NCBI GenBank assembly: GCA_964035795.1
Contig: OZ038324.1
Coordinates: forward strand, 10,760,251 to 10,824,250
Reading direction: 5' to 3'
DNA from: Pterobdella sp. o SKG-2022
Lineage: Eukaryota > Annelida > Clitellata > Hirudinida > Piscicolidae
Length of the DNA: 64,000 bases
Part shown: in pieces, positions 1 to 11,600 of the stretch
Layout of the letters: each line of letters starts with the position of its first letter
Numbering within the stretch: position 1 is the stretch's first letter
Program-made: the position numbers and the translations under genes
Notes under the pieces: model-generated
Databases searched by the model: none
What the model was told of the DNA's origin: nothing
The model's input: only the letters and a program-made list of their open reading frames with translations

Positions 1-363
1 GGAGGTTATTGTTTATTATATCATTCAAAATGTCAGTGAGTTGTTTTGTTGATGCTCTGAAGAGTCAAAAATATCTCCTGGAAGGACCGCCTATCAAATG
101 CTCAGCTATACAGTCAAATTCCAAAGTTGTCTAACATAATCAAAAGAAGACGGTTAGCGCTTGCTGAACATGTAGCTCGGCACAATGAGTCTGCAAAAAC
201 TGTTGTTTTGAACGCCGGAAGAGTGTCATAGAAGAGGTCGTCCAAGTATAACACTGAAAGACGTACTTCAAAAAGACACAGGGCTTACTTTTAATGAATT
301 ACGTACTGCTATGGCTGATAGACAGGTATGGAGACAAAATTACGTCATGTCACTGAAATGAAG
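1..363 (+). mobile_element. 3' end of a degraded LINE (reverse transcriptase C-terminal tail)
   Basis: Two reading frames together give the tail that follows the reverse transcriptase in many non-LTR elements. The first has RRRLALAEHVARHN (about 152-193) and ends at a stop at about 228. The second has RRGRPSITLKDVLQ and then DRQVWRQNYVMS, ending at a stop near 361. The frame change between them shows the copy is dead. The catalytic RT core, if present, lies before the window. The family differs from the LINE at 13490-14925. Confidence 0.7.
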
Positions 364-847
364 ACCGGAGGCACTACCTTTACTACTATATTGAGTCTTT
401 TCATTATTTCTGCTACCAATTTATCATAACCTGATGACTTGTTGTTCTTGAGTTTGTTCATAGCCCCAGGACTTCTTTGTTTGTGATGTTGACTTTAATT
501 GAGGTTCTTGATGGATTTTCCAATGAAGATTTAATTTTAATTTTTTTTTGGTAAAATTTGGTCAGACCTTGTTGTGTGTAGAGTGGTGGAGTTTTTGTGA
601 GTATATTGTCACTTGTTTTATGGTTGTACATTCTTGTCTTGTAACTGCTATTTCCATATTCTATACATTTTTTTTCTGTAATTTTCAATCAATCAAATCT
701 TTTTATAGCTCGTTTTCCTTTATGAAGGGTTGGGCTTTTTTGAAAGTTCTATCTCGAAGTCAGCCTTTCCATTCAGAGCGATCGAGTGGATCTGCACAAA
801 CCATGTCTAGTTTTCTTTTATCATTCAAAGTGTTATATTGGATCATG

Positions 848-936
848 AATATAATAGAAACAAACTAAGGTTTATTGAGAAACTTAATACAGTGTTTGCT
901 TCTATTATATTGATTTCCGGCTATTTACGTCAACAT
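848..936. repeat. Fragment of palindromic element family A
   Basis: The stretch carries TATAATAGAAACAAACTAAG, then TTTATTGAGAAACTTAATAC, and ends with GATTTCCGGCTATTT and TACGTCAACA. The same pieces occur at 9595-9718 and 11647-11829. It lies between the LINE remnant and the first recognisable RPAIN exon. Between 364 and 847 I see no gene. Confidence 0.6.
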
Positions 937-973
937 TATGGATCATAAATATTATTCACTTTCTCAACCTTAG

Positions 974-1658
974 AACAACAAGAATTGGAGAAGTTGGCAG
1001 GAGAGGAAAAGTGGATGAAGATAGATGAGATTGATGATTGGTTAAACAATTCAGCCAATCAGGAGTTTGAAGAAAGTCAAAACTGTATATTATGCCCCAT
1101 TTGTTTCAAGTAAACATTTTTACTCTTATTATTTCCCAGTTTTTTAGGCAAAAACACTTTGTGAACAATTAGCCTCAAAATTTTGAATCATAAAAACGAC
1201 AATTTTTAAATATTTTATTTTGACGATGTTATTCGACAACTTTTTGACGTTCAACATAACTTTTATCACTACTTTCCTCAGCACCAACGAATACATAATG
1301 TTCACTATAGGAACAACTTGACCATATGCCTGAATGTGTTGCATTGCAGATGTGGATTGAGAATTGACACTGAGGTTTGATGCAGTTCGTTTCTTAACTT
1401 TGTTTTCTTTATGTCGCTTATTTGTCAGGAATTGTTTTAGTTAATGAAGTTTTTGAAATACACACACAAAGTTACACTTCCATAATTGTCACCCAGCAAG
1501 ATGCACTGACGTTGCAAATGGTAAAGGCCTCATTGGAAGAGAGCACAATGCAACACTCCTCACAGTGCTCTCACCCACCTTCCTTCTCTGTCTTCCAGCA
1601 GCTGTCTCTTTCTAACCTCCTCATGTCATGCAAGGTTTGTGCATTCAAGCTTATTTGA
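974..1658 (+). CDS. RPAIN: RPA-interacting protein (RPAIN), C-terminal exons only
   Basis: RPAIN (RIP alpha) binds replication protein A and carries it into the nucleus. Three exons are supported: 974-1109, 1311-1374 and 1497-1658, with phases that join. They encode an acidic helical stretch (WMKIDEIDDWLNN), then a C-terminal zinc finger: CPIC in the first exon, CRCG in the second and a CxxC (MSCKVC) near the end, with conserved HSSQCSHPPSFSV between. This matches the RPAIN family zinc-binding region, including the order of cysteines. The first exon needs an upstream exon ending in phase 1. I could not find one in 1-973, where a LINE remnant and a MITE fragment sit, so the 5' exons lie outside the window or are lost. 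Confidence 0.85.
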
Positions 1659-2218
1659 TTTATTTCTATGTTTTATTTTAATTTTTGATTGTTAAATGTG
1701 GAAATTTTCCTACAGGCATGTGATTTTCTGTATATCATTGTGTAACACTTCTCTCATTTTTAGGATAATTTTTGAACATTCATTTTACGCTTCCAACTGA
1801 ACTGCTTTTATAGAACACTTTCAAAAGTTATTTTCAATAATAAAAAAAAGGATCATTAAATTATCAAGTGAAATATTAGGATTTTTTTTTCAAAATGTCT
1901 TGTCATTTCAACGAATTTTGCGTATGAAATGAATACAAAGTTTTGCCCCGAGCACAACATTTCGACCATGTTTACATGCTAAAGATGCACAAACGACCAC
2001 GTCTTGAAGAGCGAAGGTAAGACTGAATGCAGCCGTGTTATCTGGCTGACATGATTACACACTTTTTATGCAATCTAAAAATGGTGGTATATGCCAAATC
2101 ATCAATTGAATTTTATAAATTTTGAATTATACTTTAGAATGATTATCGAAACCTTTTTCACTTTTATCATAAATAATTTTGAAACTCGAATGTTTTGCAA
2201 TGAGATTATTGAAATAAA

Positions 2219-3705
2219 ATGAAATTTTCTTTATTTCTGTTTTTTACTTTAATTCATATTGCAACCTCATTTGAAAACTTTGGAACAAAAACAGCTTATA
2301 ATGCCTCACTCAAAATAGATGAGGAGGAGAAATTTTTCAAACCTTACCCATCTGAAAATGTTTGTGAGGATGCTGAGTTGTTGTACATAACAGGTCTTTT
2401 TCGTCATGGCACGAGATATCCAGGTAAGAAAAAAATTCTAAAAGTTTCAGAAACGCTAAAAAACTTGAAGACTCTAGGTAGACAAGGTAAAGAATTGTTA
2501 GCTCAAATCAAACAAGTTTTAGTTGAATTGGATTCTCATCAAGATATGAATTTGTCTTATGTGGGTTTTGAAGAGTTACAGGAGCTAGGAAGCAAGATGA
2601 AGTTAGATCATGCATCAATTTTTGATGGTTATAAGCATGAAAACTTCCGTTATTACGTTACATCTAAAGAAAGGACTATCAGTTCTTTTAAAGCTTTTTT
2701 CAAAGGTCTAGAAGTTTCAAAAAAAGAACCTGAATCTATAAATGCAGATCCAATTTTGAGATTTTTTGACTTTTGCGATAAATACAACAAGGAAGTTATA
2801 AAAAATAAAACATCACTAGAAGAGTATTACAAGTTCATGATGAGCAAACTAGAATATCTCAATAGTCAAATGTTGCAAAAGTATTCCAAATTTTTTCAAG
2901 CTGTTAACTTCACTCCAGGTGCCATTTATAGATCTTTTTGCAATCTTATGAATTTAGTTCTTTAAATTAATCTTTTTTGCAATTTGGCATGCACAGATGA
3001 GATATTCTCATTGTACATGATGGCAGGTGTGGAAGTGGCTGTTTTAAAAACAAGAAGAATTGCTGATACTTTCTTTAGCACATCATCTTCTCTCACCATG
3101 GAATATGCCATCGACCTTTTGGTTTGGGATTTTTTTTCAACATCTACCACTATAATCATCTCTTAACACATTAACACTTCACAACCAAAATATACTGCAT
3201 TTCAGAATTTTTGGAAGAGGTCAGGAGGGCATGAAATCAGTGTAAAGATGAGCTGTGTTCTTCTCAAAGATATTTTCAAACATTTCCACCAACTCATCAA
3301 GGATCAAAGGTACTACAATTATATTCTCACATGTTAATGAATGTTTTTGATGAACCATACAGCCAACTCAGAGGGTCCTTTTATTTTGCACATGCCGAGA
3401 CGTACATGCCCTTCTTCTACCTTGTGGGTCTCTTCAATGACACACTCACCAGTTCCACCTTCACACTCTATCGCACATTCAAGACCACTAACATTATGCC
3501 CTTTGCAGGGAACTTGGTGATCGAGGTGCTCAACTGCACAGGGGTTCCCCACCTTCGTCTTTCCATCAAAGGACACCCTCTTGCCTGGCCTTCCTGCCAA
3601 CAACCCACCTGTTCCTACAACCACCTTCTACACCACTACAATGCCATTATGCAGAGATGCAATTTTGATGGCATGTGTCACAATATTCATCACTTGGAAC
3701 TGTGA
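2219..3705 (+). CDS. MINPP1: Multiple inositol polyphosphate phosphatase, MINPP1-like
   Basis: A histidine acid phosphatase that removes phosphates from inositol hexakis- and pentakisphosphate, normally in the endoplasmic reticulum lumen or secreted. Exons 2219-2918, 2997-3121, 3206-3309 and 3363-3705 join in phase to give about 423 residues (vertebrate MINPP1 is about 487). An N-terminal signal peptide is visible (MKFSLFLFFTLIHIATS). The catalytic RHGTRYP motif is at residues 62-68 and the second-half HAE motif at about 320-322, so both active-site elements are present. The segment FWKRSGG followed by SCVLLKDIF is typical of the family. Introns are only 78, 84 and 53 bp. The C terminus is HLEL, not the SDEL retention signal of the human enzyme. 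A polyadenylation signal AATAAA follows at 3840. Confidence 0.92.
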
Positions 3706-3909
3706 GCCACCACTGATCAGTTGCACTTTATATTATAGCCTAAAAACATATTTTAGCATCACTGATTTTTTATATAAAATATGATTATGTAAGAGTAGTT
3801 TTATATTATACTGTCCAGTGCTTATATAAAAATTTCTTCAATAAACTCATTAATAAAGTTTGATTCAAAACATTTAAATGCAAAAGAAGTAAATTAGAAC
3901 AAAATAGCG

Positions 3910-4781
3910 TCAAATCCTTATGAAACTCCATTTGAGTTCTGATACTTGTAAGCACACATTCTTCTCTTCATCAAACTCTGTCCAATCATCACTAAGATCA
4001 ACTTTGCTGAACTGCTTTCCTGACTCTATACTCTTCACTTTCCATCCAATCTGTTCAAAAATTCTTTCATTCTATATTCAACTTTTATCTTTCACTTTGC
4101 CACATACATAATCTTATAGTTTCAATCAATCAATGAAAGTTGTAAAAAGAAAGACAACTGACCCTAGGATCAAACTGGGTAGGTTCAAGGCCTCGGCTAT
4201 CAAAACAAACCACTGTTTTAAACTTTGGAACATCATCATATGTATAAGCTGTCAATGACTCTTTTATGATATCTGAGTTGAAAATTTATTTAATGTAAAT
4301 TCAAATGAAAGAATGGAATTTTGTTACCAATAGAGTTTTCTCTTCTGCACATCTTGCACTTGATCACCATAGAAGCTGACCCTCGACCTCCCTTCAGTGG
4401 TTGGTTCTCCTGCAAAACATCATCTCAATCACTTTCACAAGGTTTCAATGATGCGAACATACAATAAGATTGAGGTATACAAATTCACTTGTTTCTTCCC
4501 CACAGTGAGTGCATTTTAGCTGCAAAAATAATTTTTTTGGTAATCAAAAACAACGAGCAAAATATGAAAAAACTAACTTTTAGATACCATCTAAAATCTT
4601 CATCCTCGGTTTGCAAATCCGTGCAATTTTCTAACTGAGCAGAAAACTGTAATCCGAATTTCTGTAAAATCAGTTTTGAATGAATAAATAAGTTTAACAG
4701 CTTTAACTTATTAATCTTTTCAAAACTTCATTATAAAATTGAAACATTAAACACAAAATGAATAACCAATGATTACACCAT
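3910..4781 (-). CDS. CZIB: CXXC zinc-binding protein CZIB (C1orf123 / UPF0587 family)
   Basis: A small conserved eukaryotic zinc protein of uncertain role, reported to take zinc from a GTPase metallochaperone. Exons on the minus strand: 4779-4781 (start codon alone), 4578-4661, 4481-4519, 4328-4409, 4163-4272 and 3910-4050, about 152 residues (human about 160). Diagnostic segments are DEDFRWYLK, the first zinc pair KCTHCGEE, the block LKGGRGSASMV, the second zinc pair KCKMCRRENS, FDSRGLEP and DDWTEFDEEKN. All four zinc cysteines are present. The first exon, holding only ATG before a GT donor, is my inference because no other in-frame start precedes KFGLQF. The gene is tail-to-tail with MINPP1, 204 bp between stop codons. 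Confidence 0.88.
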
Positions 4782-4832
4782 TGTAAATATAAAGTTGACC
4801 CCGACAAAGAATCAAATTAAAAGCACTTGACA

Positions 4833-5135
4833 GTAGCATTACAATGATGCCTTAGCTTTTTTCGATAGCAAATAGGATTGAAGCAGATTTGGACATGATT
4901 TATTTTAAAAATAAGAATAAAAAATAGCAAAACAAAACGAAGCCAACTAAAATTATAATTAAAAAGATCAAAACAATACTTTTTTATTGGAAAAAATAGC
5001 AATCTAGTCAAAATTTGTATCAAACATATTTTATCAAAAAATAGCAAAACCAAACCAAAACAATGCTTCAATCCTATTGGCTTTTTTTCAATAGCCAATA
5101 GGATTTTAGCTAAGACATCATTGCAATGTTGCAGG
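4833..5135. repeat. Palindromic element, family C
   Basis: An imperfect inverted repeat of about 300 bp. The left arm reads CATTACAATGATGCCTTAGC then GCAAATAGGATTGAAGC. The right arm reads GCTTCAATCCTATTGGC then TAGCTAAGACATCATTGCAA. The AT-rich centre carries no gene. A shorter relative with the same GGATTGAAGCA arms is at 19405-19485. It looks like a non-autonomous foldback element. Confidence 0.65.
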
Positions 5136-5504
5136 GAACTACCACTCTTAGAAGTTAATTTGAGTGTTTTTAGAATAAATGTTTTTATGTTTCCAAAAAA
5201 TCAATCGAATTTTTATCACTTAAAAAGAAATTCACCAAAATTTTTCAGTTTATAGTTTAATCTTACTACTATAATTTTCCCAAGCAAATGTAATGTAATG
5301 TAACCAAATCTTACTTTTTCAAAATTTTATTGCATCATTCAATACAATTATTACTCTTCTCATAATAATAGCGCTTTCTAAAAACAATTATCAATGGCTT
5401 CTATGAAAGTTTCAAATTTATATTGAATATTCAACAAATTTATTATGAGAAACAAGCAAAATTTTGATTGAGAAAAAGTTTAGTAAAACGTTGAAAAGTG
5501 AAGA

Positions 5505-5690
5505 CCAAGGGAATGTTGATTGTTGAAAATATGTGTGGAAGAGATGGAGGATGTGTGAAGTGGAAGAGGTGAAGGATGTGTGAAGAGGAAGAGGTGAAGG
5601 ATGTGTGAGGTGGAAGAGATGAAGGATGTGTGAGGTGGAAGAGATGAAGGATGTGTGAAGTGGAAGAGGTGAAGGATGTGTGAGAAGTTA
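5505..5690. repeat. Minisatellite directly after the BRF1 stop codon
   Basis: About six copies of a roughly 30-bp unit built from GAAGGATGTGTGAGGTGG and AAGAGGT. It lies within 1-187 bp of the BRF1 stop and so probably in its 3' UTR, where the transcript would be C/T-rich (ACACATCCTTCACCTCTTCC). Between 5136 and 5504 I see only AT-rich sequence. Confidence 0.7.
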
Positions 5691-5691
5691 A

Positions 5692-8600
5692 TCAAGCATC
5701 CCAATCATCTGTGTAGTTGTCAAAACTTTCTTCCTCCATTTGGGCTGCTGTTTCATTATTATTATGACGTTGAATAGCATGATGACGTAAAATAGTCGAA
5801 ATCAAAAAGTGAGGGAAACAAACACAAAGTATTAAACTTGAAACATGATGCTTTTCGTAAGGTGAACGTACGAAGATCCGCTGACAATGTAAGTTCGTTT
5901 TATGAAAATCTGTGATTCAAGTTGATAGACACTTTCTGTTTGTTTCCCTTACTTATTATTACTACATTTAATTATTTTTTTGATCAAAAAATGAGCCAAC
6001 GGGTTTTTAAAAATTTGAAAAAAAGCATATTATCGTTAATATTTATCAAGTGGTTAGTAGCACCGACCAATCTCTTTTGGCTCTTCTTGCTCAAAAAAGA
6101 AACTTTCATCAACTTCTTCATCATCATCACCTTTGCTTGCTCCCAATTGGCTCTGAGGCTTCGTTGTGTGTGCTGACGTTGTTTCATTATTTTTTTTATT
6201 ATTAATGTTGTTGTTTTTATTATTAAAAGATGCGTTGAAGTTTGGTACAGAGTTGATTTTTCTCATGTTTAAAAGCAAATTTTTTCTCTGTTGATTGGTG
6301 ATTTTTACTAAATAGTGAGACAATGTTACACCAATAATATCACATAAAATATTGTAAAAAAAATTATTACGACCTGTTTGGTGGAGTCGAGGCGGTCTCT
6401 TTTTAAAGGCCTCACCAAGCTGCAGATGCTACCCAGCTTACGCTTTACTCCACTTTCCGTCTTTCCGACTTCCGTCACCCCCTCTTCCGTCATTCCCCCA
6501 TTAGTCTTTTTACCACTACCATCGTTTTTATTGCTAATCTTATCGGAGTTCGAATTGTTGAGGGAGTCAATGTTGAAGTCAACAAGGACATCATAGTTGA
6601 TCTTGTTCGACAACTTTTTCAGCTGCACAATCTGGGCTGCTTTCAATCAAAATTGTTTTCAAAATGACTCACAATAATGTTTTGATTATGAAACAATCAG
6701 CAACCGATACGGTCTGGTAATGACAATAATTATGAAACAATCAGCAACCGATAGCCTCTTCTGCCGTGTCTGCCTCCCTCCTAGCTCTGGCCCTTCTTGT
6801 CCGACGTTTCTGATGGTTGGTGCACCTTGTCTATATTATAATTATCTTCTACATTATCTCAGATCAACCTCATCTACACAAATCATCATCAGCTTTTGAC
6901 TCACCTTCTTTCCCAGTTCAGGGTTGTCCAAAAGCTCTTTGGCTTTTCGTTCCTCTTTCTCTGTTATGAGATGCAGAAAAATGTTTATAACCAAATGAAT
7001 GATGGATAGATGGAAGGATGATGGAGGAATGGAGGGATGATGGATGGATGGAGGGAAGATGGAGGGATGATGGATGGATGGAGGGATGATGGATGGATGG
7101 AGGAATGATGGATGGATGGAGGAATGATGGATAGATGGAGGGATGATGGATGGATGGAGGGATGATGGATAGATGGAGGGATGATGGATGGATGGAAGGA
7201 TAATGGATGGATGGAAGAATAATGGATGGATGATTGATGGAAGGATAATGGATGGATAGATGGAGGGATGATGGATAGTTGGAGGGATGGATGAATGATG
7301 GAAGGATAATGGATGGATGAATGGAAAGATGATAGATGGAGGCATGATTGATGGATGGATAAAGGAATGAATGTACCTTTCATGAGCTTGAGGAAGTCGG
7401 CATTTTCCCTCATCCACAACGTCATCTTGATCCTTACCTCCTCCTCACTCAAGATTATCTGTGCACCAGCATGTATACATCATCAGCATCATATCAACAT
7501 TAATAATAATAAAAAGATCCGATGATCAGATAGATGATCAGGTCTTCGTGAGAGACTCGGTGATCAGATAGATGACCAGGTCTTCGTGAGAGACTCGGTG
7601 ATCAGATAGATGACCAGGTCTTCGTGAGAGACTCGGTGATCAGATAGATGACCAGGTCTTCGTGAGAGACTCGGTGATCAGATAGATGACCAGGTCTTCG
7701 TGAGAGACTCAGTGATCTGATAGATGACCAGGTCTTGGTGAGAGACTCAGTGATCTGATAGATGACCAGGTCTTGGTGAGAGACTCAGTGATCTGATAGA
7801 TGACCAGGTCTTGGTGAGAGACTCAGTGATCTGATAGATGACCAGGTCTTGGTGAGAGACTCAGTGATCTGATAGATGACCAGGTCTTGGTGAGAGACTC
7901 AGTGATCTGATAGATGACCAGGTCTTGGTGAGAGACTCAGTGATCTGATAGATGACCAGGTCTTGGTGAGAGACTCAGTGATCTGATAGATGACCAGGTC
8001 TTGGTGAGAGACTCAGTGATCTGATAGATGACCAGGTCTTGGTGAGAGACTCAGTGATCTGATAGATGACCAGGTCTTGGTGAGAGACTCAGTGATCTGA
8101 TAGATGACCAGGTCTTGGTGAGAGACTCAGTGATCTGATAGATGACCAGGTCTTGGTGAGAGACTCAGTGATCTGATAGATGACCAGGTCTTGGTGAGAG
8201 ACTCAGTGATCTGATAGATGACCAGGTCTTGGTGAGAGACTCAGTGATCTGATAGATGACCAGGTCTTGGTGAGAGACTCAGTGATCTGATAGATGACCA
8301 GGTCTTGGTGAGAGACTCAGTGATCTGATAGATGACCAGGTCTTGGTGAGAGACTCAGTGATCTGATAGATGACCAGGTCTTGGTGAGAGACTCAGTGAT
8401 CTGATAGATGACCAGGTCTTGGTGAGAGACTCAGTGATCTGATAGATGTGAATGGAACATGATCATGATAAAAATAAAAATGATAATAACTTCTTTGATT
8501 TCTTCATCATCTTCCAAGTCAGCAAAATCATCATCATCACCTGCATTTAAATATCATTATCATCACCTACATCATCACGAGGTGGTTCATGTAATGAGTA

Positions 8601-11600
8601 AAATGATGATGGTGGTGGCGATGATGATGATGGTGGTATTGATGATGATGGTACCTTGGTTGTTGACAGTGGTTTGAGGTTGGTCACTTTTCACCAGAAC
8701 ATTATCATTTTTTTCACTTTTAGCTTCATTTATATCATTTTTGTTGTTACTTTCATTGTTATTGTTTACATGTGGTCCATTCATGAGTTGCTTAATAGTA
8801 GCTGCCACCAGCCCACTCACCACATCACCCTCATCCACTAGCCCATTCACCACATCACCCTCATCCACCAGCCCACTCACCACATCACCCTCATGCACCA
8901 ACCCAACATTCCCTGACCCCCCAACACCAATATCATCATCAGTATTTTTTTTATTTTCAACTTTATCAGTAGTAAAATTTGTTTCATTATTATTATTTTT
9001 TATGGAATTATTATTCTTGTTATTCTCATTATTGAAATGCTTGAGGTCGGCTTGAATGAGAGACTGCACATGGCACTGCTGCACCTCCTTGATGATTGTG
9101 AGCTTATCATTATCAACACCCTCTTTCATTCCTTCATCTTTCTTCAGTTCATCTTTGATGTCGGGCACAGAGGCGAGAAGTTGTTCATAATGAGCAATCT
9201 CATTATCAAGGTCCATCACCGAAGGTGCTTTGCCACTTGTTTCTGTGACATTTTTTGTTGTGCTTCTTGATTAGTTGTGTGCTTTATTATTACTATTGTT
9301 GCGATTTTCTGAAATGCTGACTATAATAAAATAATGATGATGATTTTGTAAAAAAAAACATCAAATGAGAGGAGCTTTTAAATACATTTAATGAGAACCA
9401 AAAGCTATAATTTTCGATAAGTTTAGCCTTATCATAAAACGTTAGCCCAAAATATTAAATCGTAACTATGGTTATATAGTAATTCAAAGACTATAATTAA
9501 GAACTATTAGTCACTTATTCATCACAAAATGTTATTTTAATTACAATTAATTATTATTTAAAACAATTAATTGTCCAAGAAAGCACTTCAAAGAAAAATA
9601 ATTTTCTTAACTAGATAATGTAAGATACTTTCACAAAAAGCTTCGTGCATTGAGTTTCTCAATAAACCTTAGTGTTTCTTTCTATTATATTGATTTCCGG
9701 CTATTTTACGTCAACAATTTTCTTAACGATGTCAAATTTTAACAAGAAAGCTCAATTCTCTATGTATAATTATAGCTTTTGATTCTCAATAAATTTATTG
9801 AAAATTTCTCTTATTTGATGTTTTTCGTTACAAAATATTATAGAAAAATACATACGATGTCTCTGAAAAGTACCATTTTTATTATGAATATTATTTTTAT
9901 TACGATTCTCATCATTGTGATTTAATATTAACATTTTTTTTTATTATAAAAGCACCTTGCAGCTTGCTCAGAGGGTCCTTCTTCGTCAACCTGCAATACA
10001 ATCAGCCACATGAAGCAACAGTCAAATTGAATGTTGAATATAATATTGCAATGCTAAAGACCATCTGCGGTTTTTTTTGTCGATCATTCGTTGTATGTGT
10101 ACTTCCAACTCTTCTCTCAATGCTTCAATCATCTCCAACAACCCAGGCAGTTCACCCTTGTCTTCCAACTGTGTTTGGTGGCATGAATAATGATGGAACA
10201 AATACAAAATTGCATACATCTACTGCTAGACTATCCCCTGTCTTACACTACATCACCACAAGCTATCACCACCCACCTCTTGCAACTTGGCCTTCTTCTT
10301 CGCTTCAATGAAGCAGGGTGGATCCATGGCAGTTTCCAAATTGATGTTGTTAAACTCCTCAATGGTCAACTGGCTCGATGGAGTTTGCTCAAACTCTGAC
10401 AACCTGCAGATGATGAGTGGCAGTTGTGGAAAAAGATGGAGAGATGAATATATAAGCAAAAAAATAGATAGATAGATAGATAGACAGATAGATTAGATAA
10501 TTAGATAGATAGACAGACAGATAGATTAGATAGAAAGCAATAGATAGATAGATCAATGAAACCTCTTTTTGATGGTTTGTTCTCCGATACGCACAACCCT
10601 CATGACGTCATGCACAGTCCTGTTAAAGTTGTAGATGCGGGAGGCGACCAACAAGGCTGTTGTTGAATGATTTAGAAGAAGGTTGAAACTGTGAGGTTGT
10701 CACCATATTGTTGTGCACTTCATTAATGGTCCTTTATACTGTTCTTGCAAGAATATTATTTTGATTAATACTGATGAGGCAAGAGCACACACATACCAGC
10801 TCCACAAATCCCTGAGGGCCTCCTTCCTTGCACCATCCAATCCCTGCCCATCCTTGATACCAGTCTGTATGTTTGTGTGCGTGGTGATGATGATGATAGA
10901 GATGGAAGAAAAATGTGGAAGCACCTGGTAGCAGTTCTGCAGACATCCATGGTTTTATCACCATACTCCATCTTGTGAGCGTACCTTTCAATGTACAGAG
11001 CAGGATCTGTTTAAATAATATCAAAGCAATGATGATGATAATAAGCAAAATCTGTTTTTAAGATGTCTCTAAAAAATTACAATGATGCAACCAATAATAA
11101 CCAATAATAATAATGATGCAACCAATCATAAAACATCAGCTCACCAATGGCAGGAATGGTAATGTAAAGGTCTTTTGAGAGTTGTAGGTATGTGTGTCCC
11201 AGTGTGTACACATCTATCTGTGTGTGTTTGTGTGTGTGTGAGGTAAACAATCTCATAATATGGCTTCACTAACCCCTAGCTTGTCACTGAAGTCAAGCAA
11301 CATCACTGCAAGCATACGAGTATAGGAAATAATTCACATCACTTGATTGATATTAATAATGATTATAAATATTTATATTAATATTATAATTCTTATCTTA
11401 ACACACAAGGTTTTTTTTCAGTCCTGCAGACAATGTAGAGACATGCTGCTGCCACATGAATTGACTTACGACCCTTTGTAAGACTTTTTGACACAGCCAA
11501 TTTAAAATAGTTGTATGCCACATCTGCACAGTATGAGCTCATGTTCAAATTGCATGCTAATTGCTGGATCCTGTTGCGTCCTGAAGTGAGGTCCATTAAA

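Noticed and set aside
6854..7452. Two overlapping minus-strand ORFs of 155 and 187 residues rich in [10 protein letters not shown]
   Set aside because: They are translations of the GGATGATGGA minisatellite joined to short real BRF1 exons, with no codon structure of their own.
7524..8448. Regular 38-bp repeats resembling a CRISPR array
   Set aside because: The units are directly adjacent with no unique spacers, in a eukaryotic intron.
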